Source: Xanthobacteraceae bacterium (GTDB lineage: Bacteria; Pseudomonadota; Alphaproteobacteria; Rhizobiales; Xanthobacteraceae). Taken from it: 64,000 nt of DNA. Made by a program: the position numbers and the translations under genes. The notes beneath the pieces are model-generated. The model was given only the letters and a program-made list of their open reading frames with translations, ran no database searches and was not told where the DNA came from. How positions within the stretch are numbered: position 1 is the first letter of the stretch; each line of letters opens with the position of its first letter. The DNA lies in NCBI GenBank assembly GCA_019454205.1, contig CP075369.1, positions 2,356,001 to 2,420,000 of the forward strand. The letters run 5' to 3'. Shown piece by piece: positions 8,734 through 17,023 of this stretch.

Positions 8734-10029
8734 ATGCTCAATCGTACCGCACGGAACAACGAGACCGGCTCGAAAGCACTTCACGCCGGTGAACCCGGCG
8801 GAGCGCTCTTTCCTGTTCACCCTTTGCTACTTGCGGCGATCTGCACAGGCGCCTTCGCGGTCTACTGGGCTTCTTCCTTCCTGCTCGATGCACGGCAAGG
8901 CACGATTCATTTTGGTGCCGACACGCTCGACTACTGGCCGCTGGCCGAAGGCGGGGTCAATCCGCGCAATGTGCGCCTACATCTGCTGACAATCATACTG
9001 TCATTGACGTGGATGGCGTTGACCAAGCCGCTCGCGTTGTGGCTGGAACTGGAATATCTGCACCGCGCGCTGTACGCGCTGATCGGAGCACTCGGTGTCT
9101 GGGCAGCACTTTCCGCTTTCGCCGCGCTCGCGCCGCGCAAGCATGTCGCCATCCTCGGCATCGTCTACGCCGCCAGTCTGGGCATCTGGTATTTCGCGAG
9201 CATTGAGGAATCCAAGATTCTTTCCGCGACGCTCGCATCGCTCTATATCGCGATCTACCTTCACCAGCGCGATCGCTGGACCCGGCGCGGAATCCTCCTG
9301 CTGACCGCCGCACTGCTGGCCGCATGTCTCAACGAAATTGTTGCCGGATTTCTGGTCATCATACCGGCCGCTGATTTTCTGATGCGGAACGGTTTCGACC
9401 TGCGAAAGGGGCGCTGGATTTTCCTCCACGCGCTGACCGTTCCCGCAACGCTGTTTTTTCTGGAAGTGGTCGTCAACGGAATTATCGCTGCGCCGACCGA
9501 GAATCCGGAGAACGCATCGCACTTCAGCATGTTCTTTTATTATCTCATCCACGAATACAGCATCGCGAACCTGCACATCTATTTGATCAATTTCTTCTTC
9601 TTCAATATCGCCGCGCCCGCGCCGGTGGCCGACTACATGTTCAATAAGTGGCCGATGCACCCGTTCTACTTCGAACCGGCGCTCGGCAATTATCTTCGAT
9701 TCCCTGCGCAAACAGCGGTTGTCGTTCTTTTTCTCTTCATTCTTGCTGGAACGCTTTGGGCACTGTGGCGGCGCATGTTGCCGAAGGATGTGGCCATCTG
9801 CCTGATCGCGGTCGCGGCCTATGTTTTGCTTCGTTGTTCTTTCTTTTATTTCATTCACCCGCTGGAAGGCATGTTGTTCAGCAATTCGGCAAGCCTCGCG
9901 AACCTTTTGCTGTTGTGTATTCCGTTCGCCCTATCCCAACTGCCACGAAAACAGCTTTTGCTAGGTGCCTTCGCGCTGGCGCTGATTTTGTGCAACGGGA
10001 TATTCATTGCCGGAAAATTGATTCAGTGA
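8734..10029 (+). CDS. Polytopic membrane protein, first of two tandem paralogues (unknown function)
   Basis: A 431-residue integral membrane protein with roughly ten hydrophobic segments. Its signature is HPLLLAAICTGAFAVYW near residue 35 and a middle block IWYFASIEESKILSATLA, then LAACLNEIVAGFLVIIPAADF. The same blocks recur in the next gene, so the two arose by tandem duplication. The overall form recalls GT-C type, lipid-linked-sugar membrane glycosyltransferases, but I see no certain catalytic motif. The acidic IEESK loop is the best candidate functional site. The ATG at 8734 is preferred over a GTG at 8689. It heads a four-gene operon. Confidence 0.7.
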   Translation: MLNRTARNNETGSKALHAGEPGGALFPVHPLLLAAICTGAFAVYWASSFLLDARQGTIHFGADTLDYWPLAEGGVNPRNVRLHLLTIILSLTWMALTKPLALWLELEYLHRALYALIGALGVWAALSAFAALAPRKHVAILGIVYAASLGIWYFASIEESKILSATLASLYIAIYLHQRDRWTRRGILLLTAALLAACLNEIVAGFLVIIPAADFLMRNGFDLRKGRWIFLHALTVPATLFFLEVVVNGIIAAPTENPENASHFSMFFYYLIHEYSIANLHIYLINFFFFNIAAPAPVADYMFNKWPMHPFYFEPALGNYLRFPAQTAVVVLFLFILAGTLWALWRRMLPKDVAICLIAVAAYVLLRCSFFYFIHPLEGMLFSNSASLANLLLLCIPFALSQLPRKQLLLGAFALALILCNGIFIAGKLIQ

Positions 10030-10036
10030 GAATAAA

Positions 10037-11326
10037 ATGAAGCAAACCGAAATTGCCGATAGCCATACTGGCGCAAGGGCGGCGATTCACCCGCTCCTGC
10101 TTCTGCTGATATGTGGCGGCGCGTTTGCGCTCTACTGGTACACGTCTTTCGTCGTGGTCGAGCGCAAGATCAGCGCGCTGTTCGGCGCCGATACATGGTT
10201 CTATACCGAGTTCGCGAAGGGCGACATCTTCGGGCGCCTCGCCAGCGACTACCACATCGACCGCGTGTTTCGCTTCCATCCGGTGACGGTCGCGCTGGCC
10301 GCCGGCTGGATGAAGATTACCGAGCCCCTGACGGCATGGATCGCACCCTTGCATTTGCTCCGGGCGATGTTCGCGCTGGTCGGCGCAGCAGGTGTCTGGA
10401 TTGCGATAACCGCCTTCGCATCCGTTCTTCCGCGTGCACAGGCGTTGCTCTGGGGGTTGATCTACGCCTTCTCGCTGAACATCTGGTATTTTTCGAGCAT
10501 CGAGGAATCGAAGATCATCTCTGCGACGCTCGCGGTCCTCTACATCGCTTATTATCTGCGCATGCGTGACCGCTGGACGCCACGCGGCGCGCTGACTCTC
10601 ACCGCGATCCTGCTGGTTGCCTGCCTCAACGAGATCGTCGCCGCGTTCATCGTTGCAATTCCGGCTGTGGATACGCTGTTACGGCGTGGTTTCAATTTCC
10701 GTGAACTGCGCTGGATTTTTGCGCATGCGCTGGCCGCGCCAACAGCATACCTGCTGATCGAATTACTGACTCATCTGTTCACGCAGCCGACCACGCCCCA
10801 CCCTGAGGGCACCAACCACCTGCGCACCCTGATCTGGTACGTGCAGCAGAACAGTTACAACTTCGCGGTGATTTACGCTTATCTGGTTCGCTGGATATTT
10901 TTTAGCATCGCCGCCCCGGTGCCGAACGTTTACTTCGCCAACCCGGAATTCAAGTATGGCGGCGATTTCCATCCGGCACTGCTGAGTTATTTCTACGAAC
11001 CCGTTTCCGGCGCGATCGCAATTCTTGCAATCGCAATCTTCATTGCATGTTTCTGGCGGCGCGCGGGAAGCGAAGTAAGGGCGCAGACCTCGTTGCTACT
11101 TAGCCTTGCGGCATACGCGATTGTACGCGCAATTTTCTTTCTGCTTTTCATTCCAAAGGAATACTTCCTCTATGGTCCAAGCGTGACCTTGACCCATCTC
11201 TTGTTGCTCGCGATTCCCTTCTCACAGTCGCGCATACCGGGAAAAGTCTATATTCTCGCGGTTTTGGCCACGTTACTCCTGATCAACAACGGCATGTTCT
11301 GGCTAACCGTGAAGGTGCACGAATGA
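10037..11326 (+). CDS. Polytopic membrane protein, second tandem paralogue (unknown function)
   Basis: A 429-residue protein with the same arrangement as its upstream neighbour: HPLLLLLICGGAFALYW near residue 18, IWYFSSIEESKIISATLA, and VACLNEIVAAFIVAIPAVD at matching positions, with similar helix spacing. It starts 7 bp after the previous stop and overlaps the GMC gene by four bases (ATGA), so translation is probably coupled. The conserved WYFxSIEESK motif, facing one side between helices, is the obvious residue set to test. Function is unknown; a membrane transferase acting on a lipid-linked substrate is an inference only. Confidence 0.7.
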   Translation: MKQTEIADSHTGARAAIHPLLLLLICGGAFALYWYTSFVVVERKISALFGADTWFYTEFAKGDIFGRLASDYHIDRVFRFHPVTVALAAGWMKITEPLTAWIAPLHLLRAMFALVGAAGVWIAITAFASVLPRAQALLWGLIYAFSLNIWYFSSIEESKIISATLAVLYIAYYLRMRDRWTPRGALTLTAILLVACLNEIVAAFIVAIPAVDTLLRRGFNFRELRWIFAHALAAPTAYLLIELLTHLFTQPTTPHPEGTNHLRTLIWYVQQNSYNFAVIYAYLVRWIFFSIAAPVPNVYFANPEFKYGGDFHPALLSYFYEPVSGAIAILAIAIFIACFWRRAGSEVRAQTSLLLSLAAYAIVRAIFFLLFIPKEYFLYGPSVTLTHLLLLAIPFSQSRIPGKVYILAVLATLLLINNGMFWLTVKVHE

Positions 11327-13116
11327 GGCGCGCGTTCGGGCGCGCAGTCGCGGCGCTTTGCGAAGTATTTGTTCGCGCGCGATACCACGTAACCGACCGC
11401 ACAGACCCGACGCTCGCGCATACGGTTCAGTTCGTGATCGCGCAGCATGCGAGGATGCCGGATTACCTGCGCGCTCCGTTCATGCTCGCAACGCTGACGT
11501 TCAACTACGCCTCGCTGCTGACGAGCGGAAAACCTTTTCACCGGTTGTCTTTTGAAAGCCAGCGCCGGCATATTGAGCGCGCACGAAAACTCGGCCCGTT
11601 TCGCGATCTGATGCGCTTTTACGAAGGCCTGAGCGTCTTTGCCTTCGGCGACGAAAAAGATAGCGGCGTCTCCGCGAGTGCGCCCGTCGCCGCGCCCGCG
11701 GTTGCTCCCACGAAGAACCGCCACGATATTGTCGTTATCGGCTCCGGTCCCGGCGGCGCAATCACCGCCTGCCTGCTCGCGGAAGCGGGCCGCGACGTGC
11801 TGTTGCTCGAAGCCGGCGCGAACATTCCACTTGGCGACAAGACCGAGTTTAGCCGCGAGGAGATGGAACAGCGCTACCGCAATGGTGGCATTACCGCTGC
11901 TTTCGGCCGCACCAAGATTTCCTATGTCGAAGGCCGCTGCGTAGGCGGTGGCAGCGAGATCAACGCGGGTCTCTATCACCGTACGCCGGACGACATTCTG
12001 GAACGCTGGCGGCAGGAGTTCGATCTGCAAGCCGCGTCACCCGCTGAAATGCTTCCGCATTTCGAAGCCTGCGAACGCGATGTCAGCGTTTCGCCGCTGC
12101 CCTGCCCGCAGCCGGAAACCTCGCTTAAGATGCAACTCGGCGCGGAACGGCTGGGCTGGAAATCCTTCGAAGTGCCGCGCTGGTACAAATACAGCGCCGA
12201 CGGTAGCGCGCAGAAGCAATCCATGTCGCGCACTTATATTCCGCGCGCCTTGCAGGCCGGATGTACGCTGAAAAGCGATACCACCGTGCTTCGCCTGCGC
12301 CGCGACGGCAACCGCTGGAATATCGAGTGCGAAAGCAACGGCATTCGCGAAACGATCTCCTGCAACACTGCCTTCGTCTGCGCCGGCGCGATCCAGAGCG
12401 CGGCGCTGTTGCTTCGTAGCGGGATCGGCACGAACATCGGAAAATCGTTTCGCGTCCACCCGACGGTGAAGGTGATTGCCGAATTTCCTGAAGCCATTAA
12501 CACCCGCGACTTCATCACCGTGCATCAGGTGAAGGAGTTCTCGCCCCGGCTTGGCTTCGGTGTCTCGGTGAGCCGCGCACCTTATCTCTCGCTCGCCATG
12601 CTCGACCATCCCGCGCACCAGAACATCGACGAGCGCTGGCAGCACATGGCGATCTATTATGCCATGATAACCGGCGGCAACGGGCGCATCCGCACGCTGC
12701 CCGGTTTTCGCGACGCCGTGGTCAGTTATGCGCTGGACGAAACCGATATGCGCAATCTCGCGGACGGCGCGAAAAAATTATCGGAACTGTTGTTCGCGGC
12801 TGGCGCGCAGACGTTGTATCCGAGCGTTGCCGGAAGCGCCCCGTTCAGGAGCATGGAGGATGTGCAAAACTTCCCCGGCATCCTTCCCGCCGGCCGTTCG
12901 AACCTGATGTCCGTGCATTTGTTCTCAAGCTGCCCGATGGGCGAAAACCGCGAGAAATGCGCAACCGATTCCTTCGGCAAGGTTCATGGAGCGGACAATC
13001 TCTATATCAACGATGCGAGCCTGCTCTGCACCGCGCCGGGCGTGAACCCGCAAGGTTCGATCATGGCCTTCGCGCGACGCAACGCGCTGCATTTCCTGCA
13101 AGCCGGAAAATCCTGA
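11323..13116 (+). CDS. GMC-family FAD oxidoreductase (long-chain alcohol oxidase-like)
   Basis: A 597-residue flavoprotein. A helical N-terminal extension (about residues 25-110) resembles the fused small-subunit region of long-chain alcohol oxidases. The FAD Rossmann GSGPGG lies at about 140-145, and VEGRCVGGGSEINAG follows as the GMC signature. The C-terminal active site has HLFSSCPMG (catalytic His) and PGVNPQGS (the Asn partner). It would oxidise a primary or secondary alcohol of a lipid or sugar to carbonyl. Four-base overlap with the upstream membrane protein and a one-base gap to the SDR downstream place it firmly in the operon. Confidence 0.85.
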   Translation: MRRAFGRAVAALCEVFVRARYHVTDRTDPTLAHTVQFVIAQHARMPDYLRAPFMLATLTFNYASLLTSGKPFHRLSFESQRRHIERARKLGPFRDLMRFYEGLSVFAFGDEKDSGVSASAPVAAPAVAPTKNRHDIVVIGSGPGGAITACLLAEAGRDVLLLEAGANIPLGDKTEFSREEMEQRYRNGGITAAFGRTKISYVEGRCVGGGSEINAGLYHRTPDDILERWRQEFDLQAASPAEMLPHFEACERDVSVSPLPCPQPETSLKMQLGAERLGWKSFEVPRWYKYSADGSAQKQSMSRTYIPRALQAGCTLKSDTTVLRLRRDGNRWNIECESNGIRETISCNTAFVCAGAIQSAALLLRSGIGTNIGKSFRVHPTVKVIAEFPEAINTRDFITVHQVKEFSPRLGFGVSVSRAPYLSLAMLDHPAHQNIDERWQHMAIYYAMITGGNGRIRTLPGFRDAVVSYALDETDMRNLADGAKKLSELLFAAGAQTLYPSVAGSAPFRSMEDVQNFPGILPAGRSNLMSVHLFSSCPMGENREKCATDSFGKVHGADNLYINDASLLCTAPGVNPQGSIMAFARRNALHFLQAGKS

Positions 13117-13117
13117 A

Positions 13118-14149
13118 ATGCGCGCGCTCGTCACCGGAGGATCGGGCTTCCTCGGCTGCGTGCTGATCGAGCAGCTTGCGGCAGGCAACGCCCGTATCCG
13201 GAATTTCGATCTTGCTTCCGCCGAAGATCATCCGTCCAGTGTCGAGTATTTCGCAGGCGACATCCGCGATGCCGCCGCGGTAGACGCCGCATGCAAGGAT
13301 GTGGACGTAATCTTTCACGCGGTCGCGCAGCAGCCACTCTCCAAAGATCCCGCGCTGATGCGGAGCGTGAATATCGACGGCACGCGTAACTTGCTCGCGG
13401 CCGCGCTGAAGAACAAGGTGGGGAAAGCAATCTTCTTCTCATCCACGTCCATCTTCGGCGTGCCGGATGAATTGCCGATCCGCCGCGCAACACCAGCGAC
13501 CCCGGTCGAAGCTTATGGCCGCACGAAAGTTGCCGCGGAAGAAGTATGCCGCGAGTTCATTGCAAAAGGACTAGACGTAACGCTGATCCGCCCGCGCACC
13601 ATCCTCGGCCACGGCCGCCTCGGCATTTTCCAGATGCTGTTCGAGTGGATTCGCGAAGGCAGCAATGTTCCGGTGCTTGGTTCGGGTAACGCCGAATTCC
13701 AGTTCATCCACGCGCGCGATCTTGCGGATGCCGCGATCCTCGCCGCGCGCCGCGCAGGACCCGCAATCTACAATATCGGCACCGACCGTTTCGCTTCGGT
13801 GCGCGCCACGCTCGAAGCCCTTTGCGCCCATGCCGGCACCGGCGCGAAGGTAAAATCCGTACCCGACGCACCGACAAGGCTATTGATGGCTGTGCTCACG
13901 AAGCTCGGCGTTTCTCCACTGGGCAATTATCATTACCTCGCCTACAGCAAGCCGAGCTGGTTCGATATTTCCGACGCGCAACGCGAACTCGGATGGCAGC
14001 CGAAATACTCCAACGACGAAATGCTGATCGAAAGCTACGACTGGTATCTCGCCCACCGCGAAGAAGTGGCCCGCTCGAAATGGGCGAGTCCGCACAAATC
14101 AGGCGTGAAACAAGGCGTGCTGAAGCTGCTGATCAAGCTGCTGCGTTAA
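13118..14149 (+). CDS. NAD-dependent epimerase/dehydratase (extended SDR)
   Basis: A 343-residue extended short-chain dehydrogenase. The nucleotide-binding TGGSGFLG is at residues 7-14, the catalytic Ser region is FFSSTSIFG, and the Tyr-Lys pair is in EAYGRTKVAAEE. The lower half (GSGNAEFQFIHARDLADA, YNIGTDRFAS) is typical of nucleotide-sugar epimerases and 3-beta-hydroxysteroid dehydrogenase-like SDRs. One base separates it from the GMC oxidase, so the two probably oxidise and reduce the same substrate, i.e. a stereo-inversion or dehydration. The last 40 residues are basic and may touch the membrane. Confidence 0.85.
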   Translation: MRALVTGGSGFLGCVLIEQLAAGNARIRNFDLASAEDHPSSVEYFAGDIRDAAAVDAACKDVDVIFHAVAQQPLSKDPALMRSVNIDGTRNLLAAALKNKVGKAIFFSSTSIFGVPDELPIRRATPATPVEAYGRTKVAAEEVCREFIAKGLDVTLIRPRTILGHGRLGIFQMLFEWIREGSNVPVLGSGNAEFQFIHARDLADAAILAARRAGPAIYNIGTDRFASVRATLEALCAHAGTGAKVKSVPDAPTRLLMAVLTKLGVSPLGNYHYLAYSKPSWFDISDAQRELGWQPKYSNDEMLIESYDWYLAHREEVARSKWASPHKSGVKQGVLKLLIKLLR

Positions 14150-14192
14150 ACGCAAAGCCTTCTCACGAAGAAAATCCAGAACCCGGCGAAGT

Positions 14193-15419
14193 TCAGTTCG
14201 CGTTGCGAGCGCGGCGAAGCCGGTTGACCAGCTCTTCGGTGGGATAACCATCGGCGGGCAAATTAAACTTCTGCTGCGCTTTCTGAATCGCCTTACGCGA
14301 GGCTGCGCCCAGCTTTCCGTCAACGCCGCCGACGTCATAACCCGCACGCACCAGTAATTGCTGCAATTCTCGCGCCTGCTCCATCGAGAATGCTTCCGGC
14401 TTGCCATTGCCCTTGCGCAGCGGCGGCGCGCCCGCGATGCGCGTCGCGAGATAAGCGGCCGTGGTCGAATAGATCAGCGAATGATTCCATTCGAGATAGA
14501 CGCGGAAGTTCGGATAAACGAGGAACGCTGGCCCCAGACGTCCCATCGGAAGCAAAAGCGAAGCATTCGGTGCGTTATCAGGAAGCGCCTTGCCATCAGG
14601 CAACGTCACGCCCCATTCGGCCCACTTCGCATGCGGATGCATGATGTCGAGATCGGCCTGGCTCCAGTCCATTTTGTTCGGTACCCGCACTTCACGCATC
14701 CAAGGCTCGCCCGGCCGCCAGCCGATTGACTTGATGTAGGCGGCGGTGCTCGCGAGCACGTCCGGTACAGAGCGCAGCAGATCGACGCGGCCATCGCCGT
14801 CGAAATCGACGCCGTGATTGAAATAATGCGAAGGCAGGAACTGCGTCTGCCCCAGTTCGCCAGCCCATGAACCGATCATGTTGTCCGGCGTAAGATCGCC
14901 ACGCTGGATAATCTTCAACGCTGCGATCAGTTCGCCGCGAAAGCGCTCACTGCGGCGGCAATCGTAAGCCAGCGTTGCAAGCGAACGCAGCACCTCGAAT
15001 TTGCCGATACCCGCGCCGAAATCGCTCTCCAGTCCCCAGAATGCGACGATCACCGGAGCGGGAACGCCGAATTGTTGTTCGATCTTCTGAAACAGCTTGG
15101 CGTGCTTCTTGATGAGTTCCTGCCCGCGCGGCGCGCGGCCGCCGCCGGTCATACGATTGGAGAACTCGAGAAACGCTTGGCTGAAAACGCGTTGCCCGCG
15201 GTCGATGCCGATGATCTTCTGGTCCAGCGTGAGCAGATGCTCTGTGCGCGCAAGCGTGCGCGGCGTGATGCCTTGCGCCAGCGCATCTTTCTTGAACTCG
15301 GCGAGCCAGCGGTCGAAGCTGCCGGTGTTGCGGCACGCGGGTGCGGTCTGCGCGAAAGAAGGTTCGGCAACAACGAGAACCAGCGCCGCAGCCAGCAATC
15401 CGCACTTGAGGAATTTCAT
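14193..15419 (-). CDS. Lytic murein transglycosylase (MltB-type, SLT_2) with peptidoglycan-binding domain
   Basis: A 408-residue periplasmic enzyme that cleaves the MurNAc-GlcNAc bond to leave 1,6-anhydromuropeptides. A signal peptide (MKFLKCGLLAAALVLVV, cut near SFAQ) is followed by the MltB-type catalytic domain: FWGLESDFG carries the catalytic Glu, and GELGQTQFLPSHY follows. The last 60 residues form a PG_binding_1 domain (LQQLLVRAGYDVGGVDGKLG). The ATG at 15419 has GGAGGGGG upstream and opens directly on the signal peptide; an earlier start would bury it. It converges with the SDR gene. Confidence 0.92.
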   Translation of the reverse strand: MKFLKCGLLAAALVLVVAEPSFAQTAPACRNTGSFDRWLAEFKKDALAQGITPRTLARTEHLLTLDQKIIGIDRGQRVFSQAFLEFSNRMTGGGRAPRGQELIKKHAKLFQKIEQQFGVPAPVIVAFWGLESDFGAGIGKFEVLRSLATLAYDCRRSERFRGELIAALKIIQRGDLTPDNMIGSWAGELGQTQFLPSHYFNHGVDFDGDGRVDLLRSVPDVLASTAAYIKSIGWRPGEPWMREVRVPNKMDWSQADLDIMHPHAKWAEWGVTLPDGKALPDNAPNASLLLPMGRLGPAFLVYPNFRVYLEWNHSLIYSTTAAYLATRIAGAPPLRKGNGKPEAFSMEQARELQQLLVRAGYDVGGVDGKLGAASRKAIQKAQQKFNLPADGYPTEELVNRLRRARNAN

Positions 15420-15503
15420 CCCGCCCCCTCCGTCCGCAACGGAAGGCAACCTACGGTCGCGGCAGCGGCCGGGCAACCGTGACGCTACGAATAAGCGAAG
15501 ATG

Positions 15504-16739
15504 TTACTCGGCGGCTTGCGGCGCGCGGGCATATTGCAGGCCCAGCTTCTGCCAGACCTTGAGCAACGCCTCGACCAGTTCGCCGATCAGCGCGTCGGTA
15601 TGGAACGGCGTCGGCGTGACCCGCAGCCGCTCGGAACCGCGCGGCACGGTGGGATAGTTGATCGGCTGGATATAAATGCCATGTTCGGCGAGCAGCATAT
15701 CGCTTGCCGCCTTGCACAGCGCGGCATCGCCGACCATCAGCGGGATGATGTGGGTGTTGCCCGGCATCACCGGCAGTCCCGCCTTGAACAGTTCGGATTT
15801 TGCGCGCGCTACCTGCGCGCGGTGTCCGACGCGTTCGGCCTGCGATGTTTTCAGGTGGCGGATCGAAGCCGTCGCCGCCGCGGCAACCGCAGGCGGCAAT
15901 GCTGTCGTGAAGATAAAGCCCGGCGCGAAAGAGCGGATCGCGTCGCAAACATTCTTGCTGCCCGCGACATAACCACCGACAACGCCAAACGCCTTGCCGA
16001 GCGTGCCCTCGATCACGTCGACCTGATCCATCACGCCGTCGCGTTCGGCGACACCCGCGCCGCGCGGACCGTACATGCCGACCGCGTGTACTTCATCGAG
16101 ATAAGTGAGCGCGCCGTAGCGCTTCGCCAGTTCGCAGATCGCCCCGATCGGCGAAACATCGCCGTCCATCGAATAAATGCTCTCGAACACGATCAGCTTG
16201 GGCCGGTCGCCGGCCGCGCGCAGCAGTTCTTCGAGATGAGCAAGATCGTTGTGACGGAAGATGACCTTGTCGCGGCCGGACTGGCGCACGCCCTCGATCA
16301 TCGAATTATGGTTGAGCGCGTCGGAAAGAATGAGGCAGTTGGGCAGCAGCTTCGCGAGCGTTGCGATTCCGGTTTCGTTGGAAACGTAGCCGGAGGTGAA
16401 GACCAGCGCCGATTCTTTCTTATGGAGATCAGCCAGCTCGGCTTCGAGTTCGCAGATCGCCTGGCTGTTTCCCGCGATATTGCGCGTGCCGCCAGCGCCC
16501 GTGCCGCAACGCTGCGCCGTCTCGGCCATCGCGTTGATGACGGCGGGGTGGCGGCCCATGCCGAGGTAGTCGTTGGAACACCAGATGACGATGTCGCGCG
16601 GCCCTTCCGCCGAATGCCAGACGGCACGGGGAAAACGCGCGGTTTCGCGCTCGATTGCGGTGAACACGCGATAGCGCCGCTCGGAACGCAGCCCTTCCAG
16701 CGCCTGATCGAACAGTTTTTCGTAGTCGGAGGACTTCAA
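15504..16739 (-). CDS. hemA: 5-aminolevulinate synthase
   Basis: A 411-residue PLP enzyme that condenses succinyl-CoA and glycine into 5-aminolevulinate, the first step of haem and bacteriochlorophyll synthesis in alphaproteobacteria. Features are WCSNDYLGM, the glycine loop GTGAGGTRNI, DEVHAVGMYG, and the PLP lysine in EGTLGKAFG near residue 245. The C-terminus (INYPTVPRG, RVTPTP) distinguishes it from related KBL/BioF enzymes. Length is typical. The upstream region it shares with fliF contains an FNR/FixK-like box about 100 bases before the start, consistent with the oxygen control known for hemA in Bradyrhizobium. Confidence 0.96.
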   Translation of the reverse strand: MKSSDYEKLFDQALEGLRSERRYRVFTAIERETARFPRAVWHSAEGPRDIVIWCSNDYLGMGRHPAVINAMAETAQRCGTGAGGTRNIAGNSQAICELEAELADLHKKESALVFTSGYVSNETGIATLAKLLPNCLILSDALNHNSMIEGVRQSGRDKVIFRHNDLAHLEELLRAAGDRPKLIVFESIYSMDGDVSPIGAICELAKRYGALTYLDEVHAVGMYGPRGAGVAERDGVMDQVDVIEGTLGKAFGVVGGYVAGSKNVCDAIRSFAPGFIFTTALPPAVAAAATASIRHLKTSQAERVGHRAQVARAKSELFKAGLPVMPGNTHIIPLMVGDAALCKAASDMLLAEHGIYIQPINYPTVPRGSERLRVTPTPFHTDALIGELVEALLKVWQKLGLQYARAPQAAE

Positions 16740-16832
16740 CGCGAGCCTTCTTGCTTGGCGATTCTGCTACTGCCTCGGCACATTCGTCCTTAGAACAGTA
16801 TCAAGAAAGTGCCAGAACGTCGCGGCGACACC

Positions 16833-16846
16833 TTGTGCCGGATCAA
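16833..16846 (-). promoter_or_regulatory. FNR/FixK-like box upstream of hemA
   Basis: TTGTGCCGGATCAA matches TTGAT-N4-ATCAA at eight of ten conserved positions and keeps the TTG-N8-CAA core. It is centred about 100 bases before the hemA start codon. Binding by a FixK/FnrN-type regulator is an inference from family knowledge. Confidence 0.5.
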
Positions 16847-16891
16847 TTAGGGTGCCGAATGGTAATTAGATACAGTTTCACCGTCCTGCCA

Positions 16892-16908
16892 ATGTTGCGA
16901 CGCAACAT
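16892..16908. promoter_or_regulatory. Perfect 17-bp palindrome between hemA and fliF
   Basis: ATGTTGCGACGCAACAT has 8-bp perfect arms about a single central base. It sits in the 284-bp divergent hemA-fliF region, about 115 bases before the fliF start. It looks like an operator for a dimeric regulator, but I cannot name the protein. Confidence 0.5.
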
Positions 16909-17023
16909 ATCTTGCCGGCACAAATTCATCATTGGTTTACCGGCGTTAACCCTTTGGAAACTATGAACAGGGAAATTTCTGCCTAGTGACCCCTGAGTCC
17001 CGGGGGTGGCTGGGGGAATTTTC

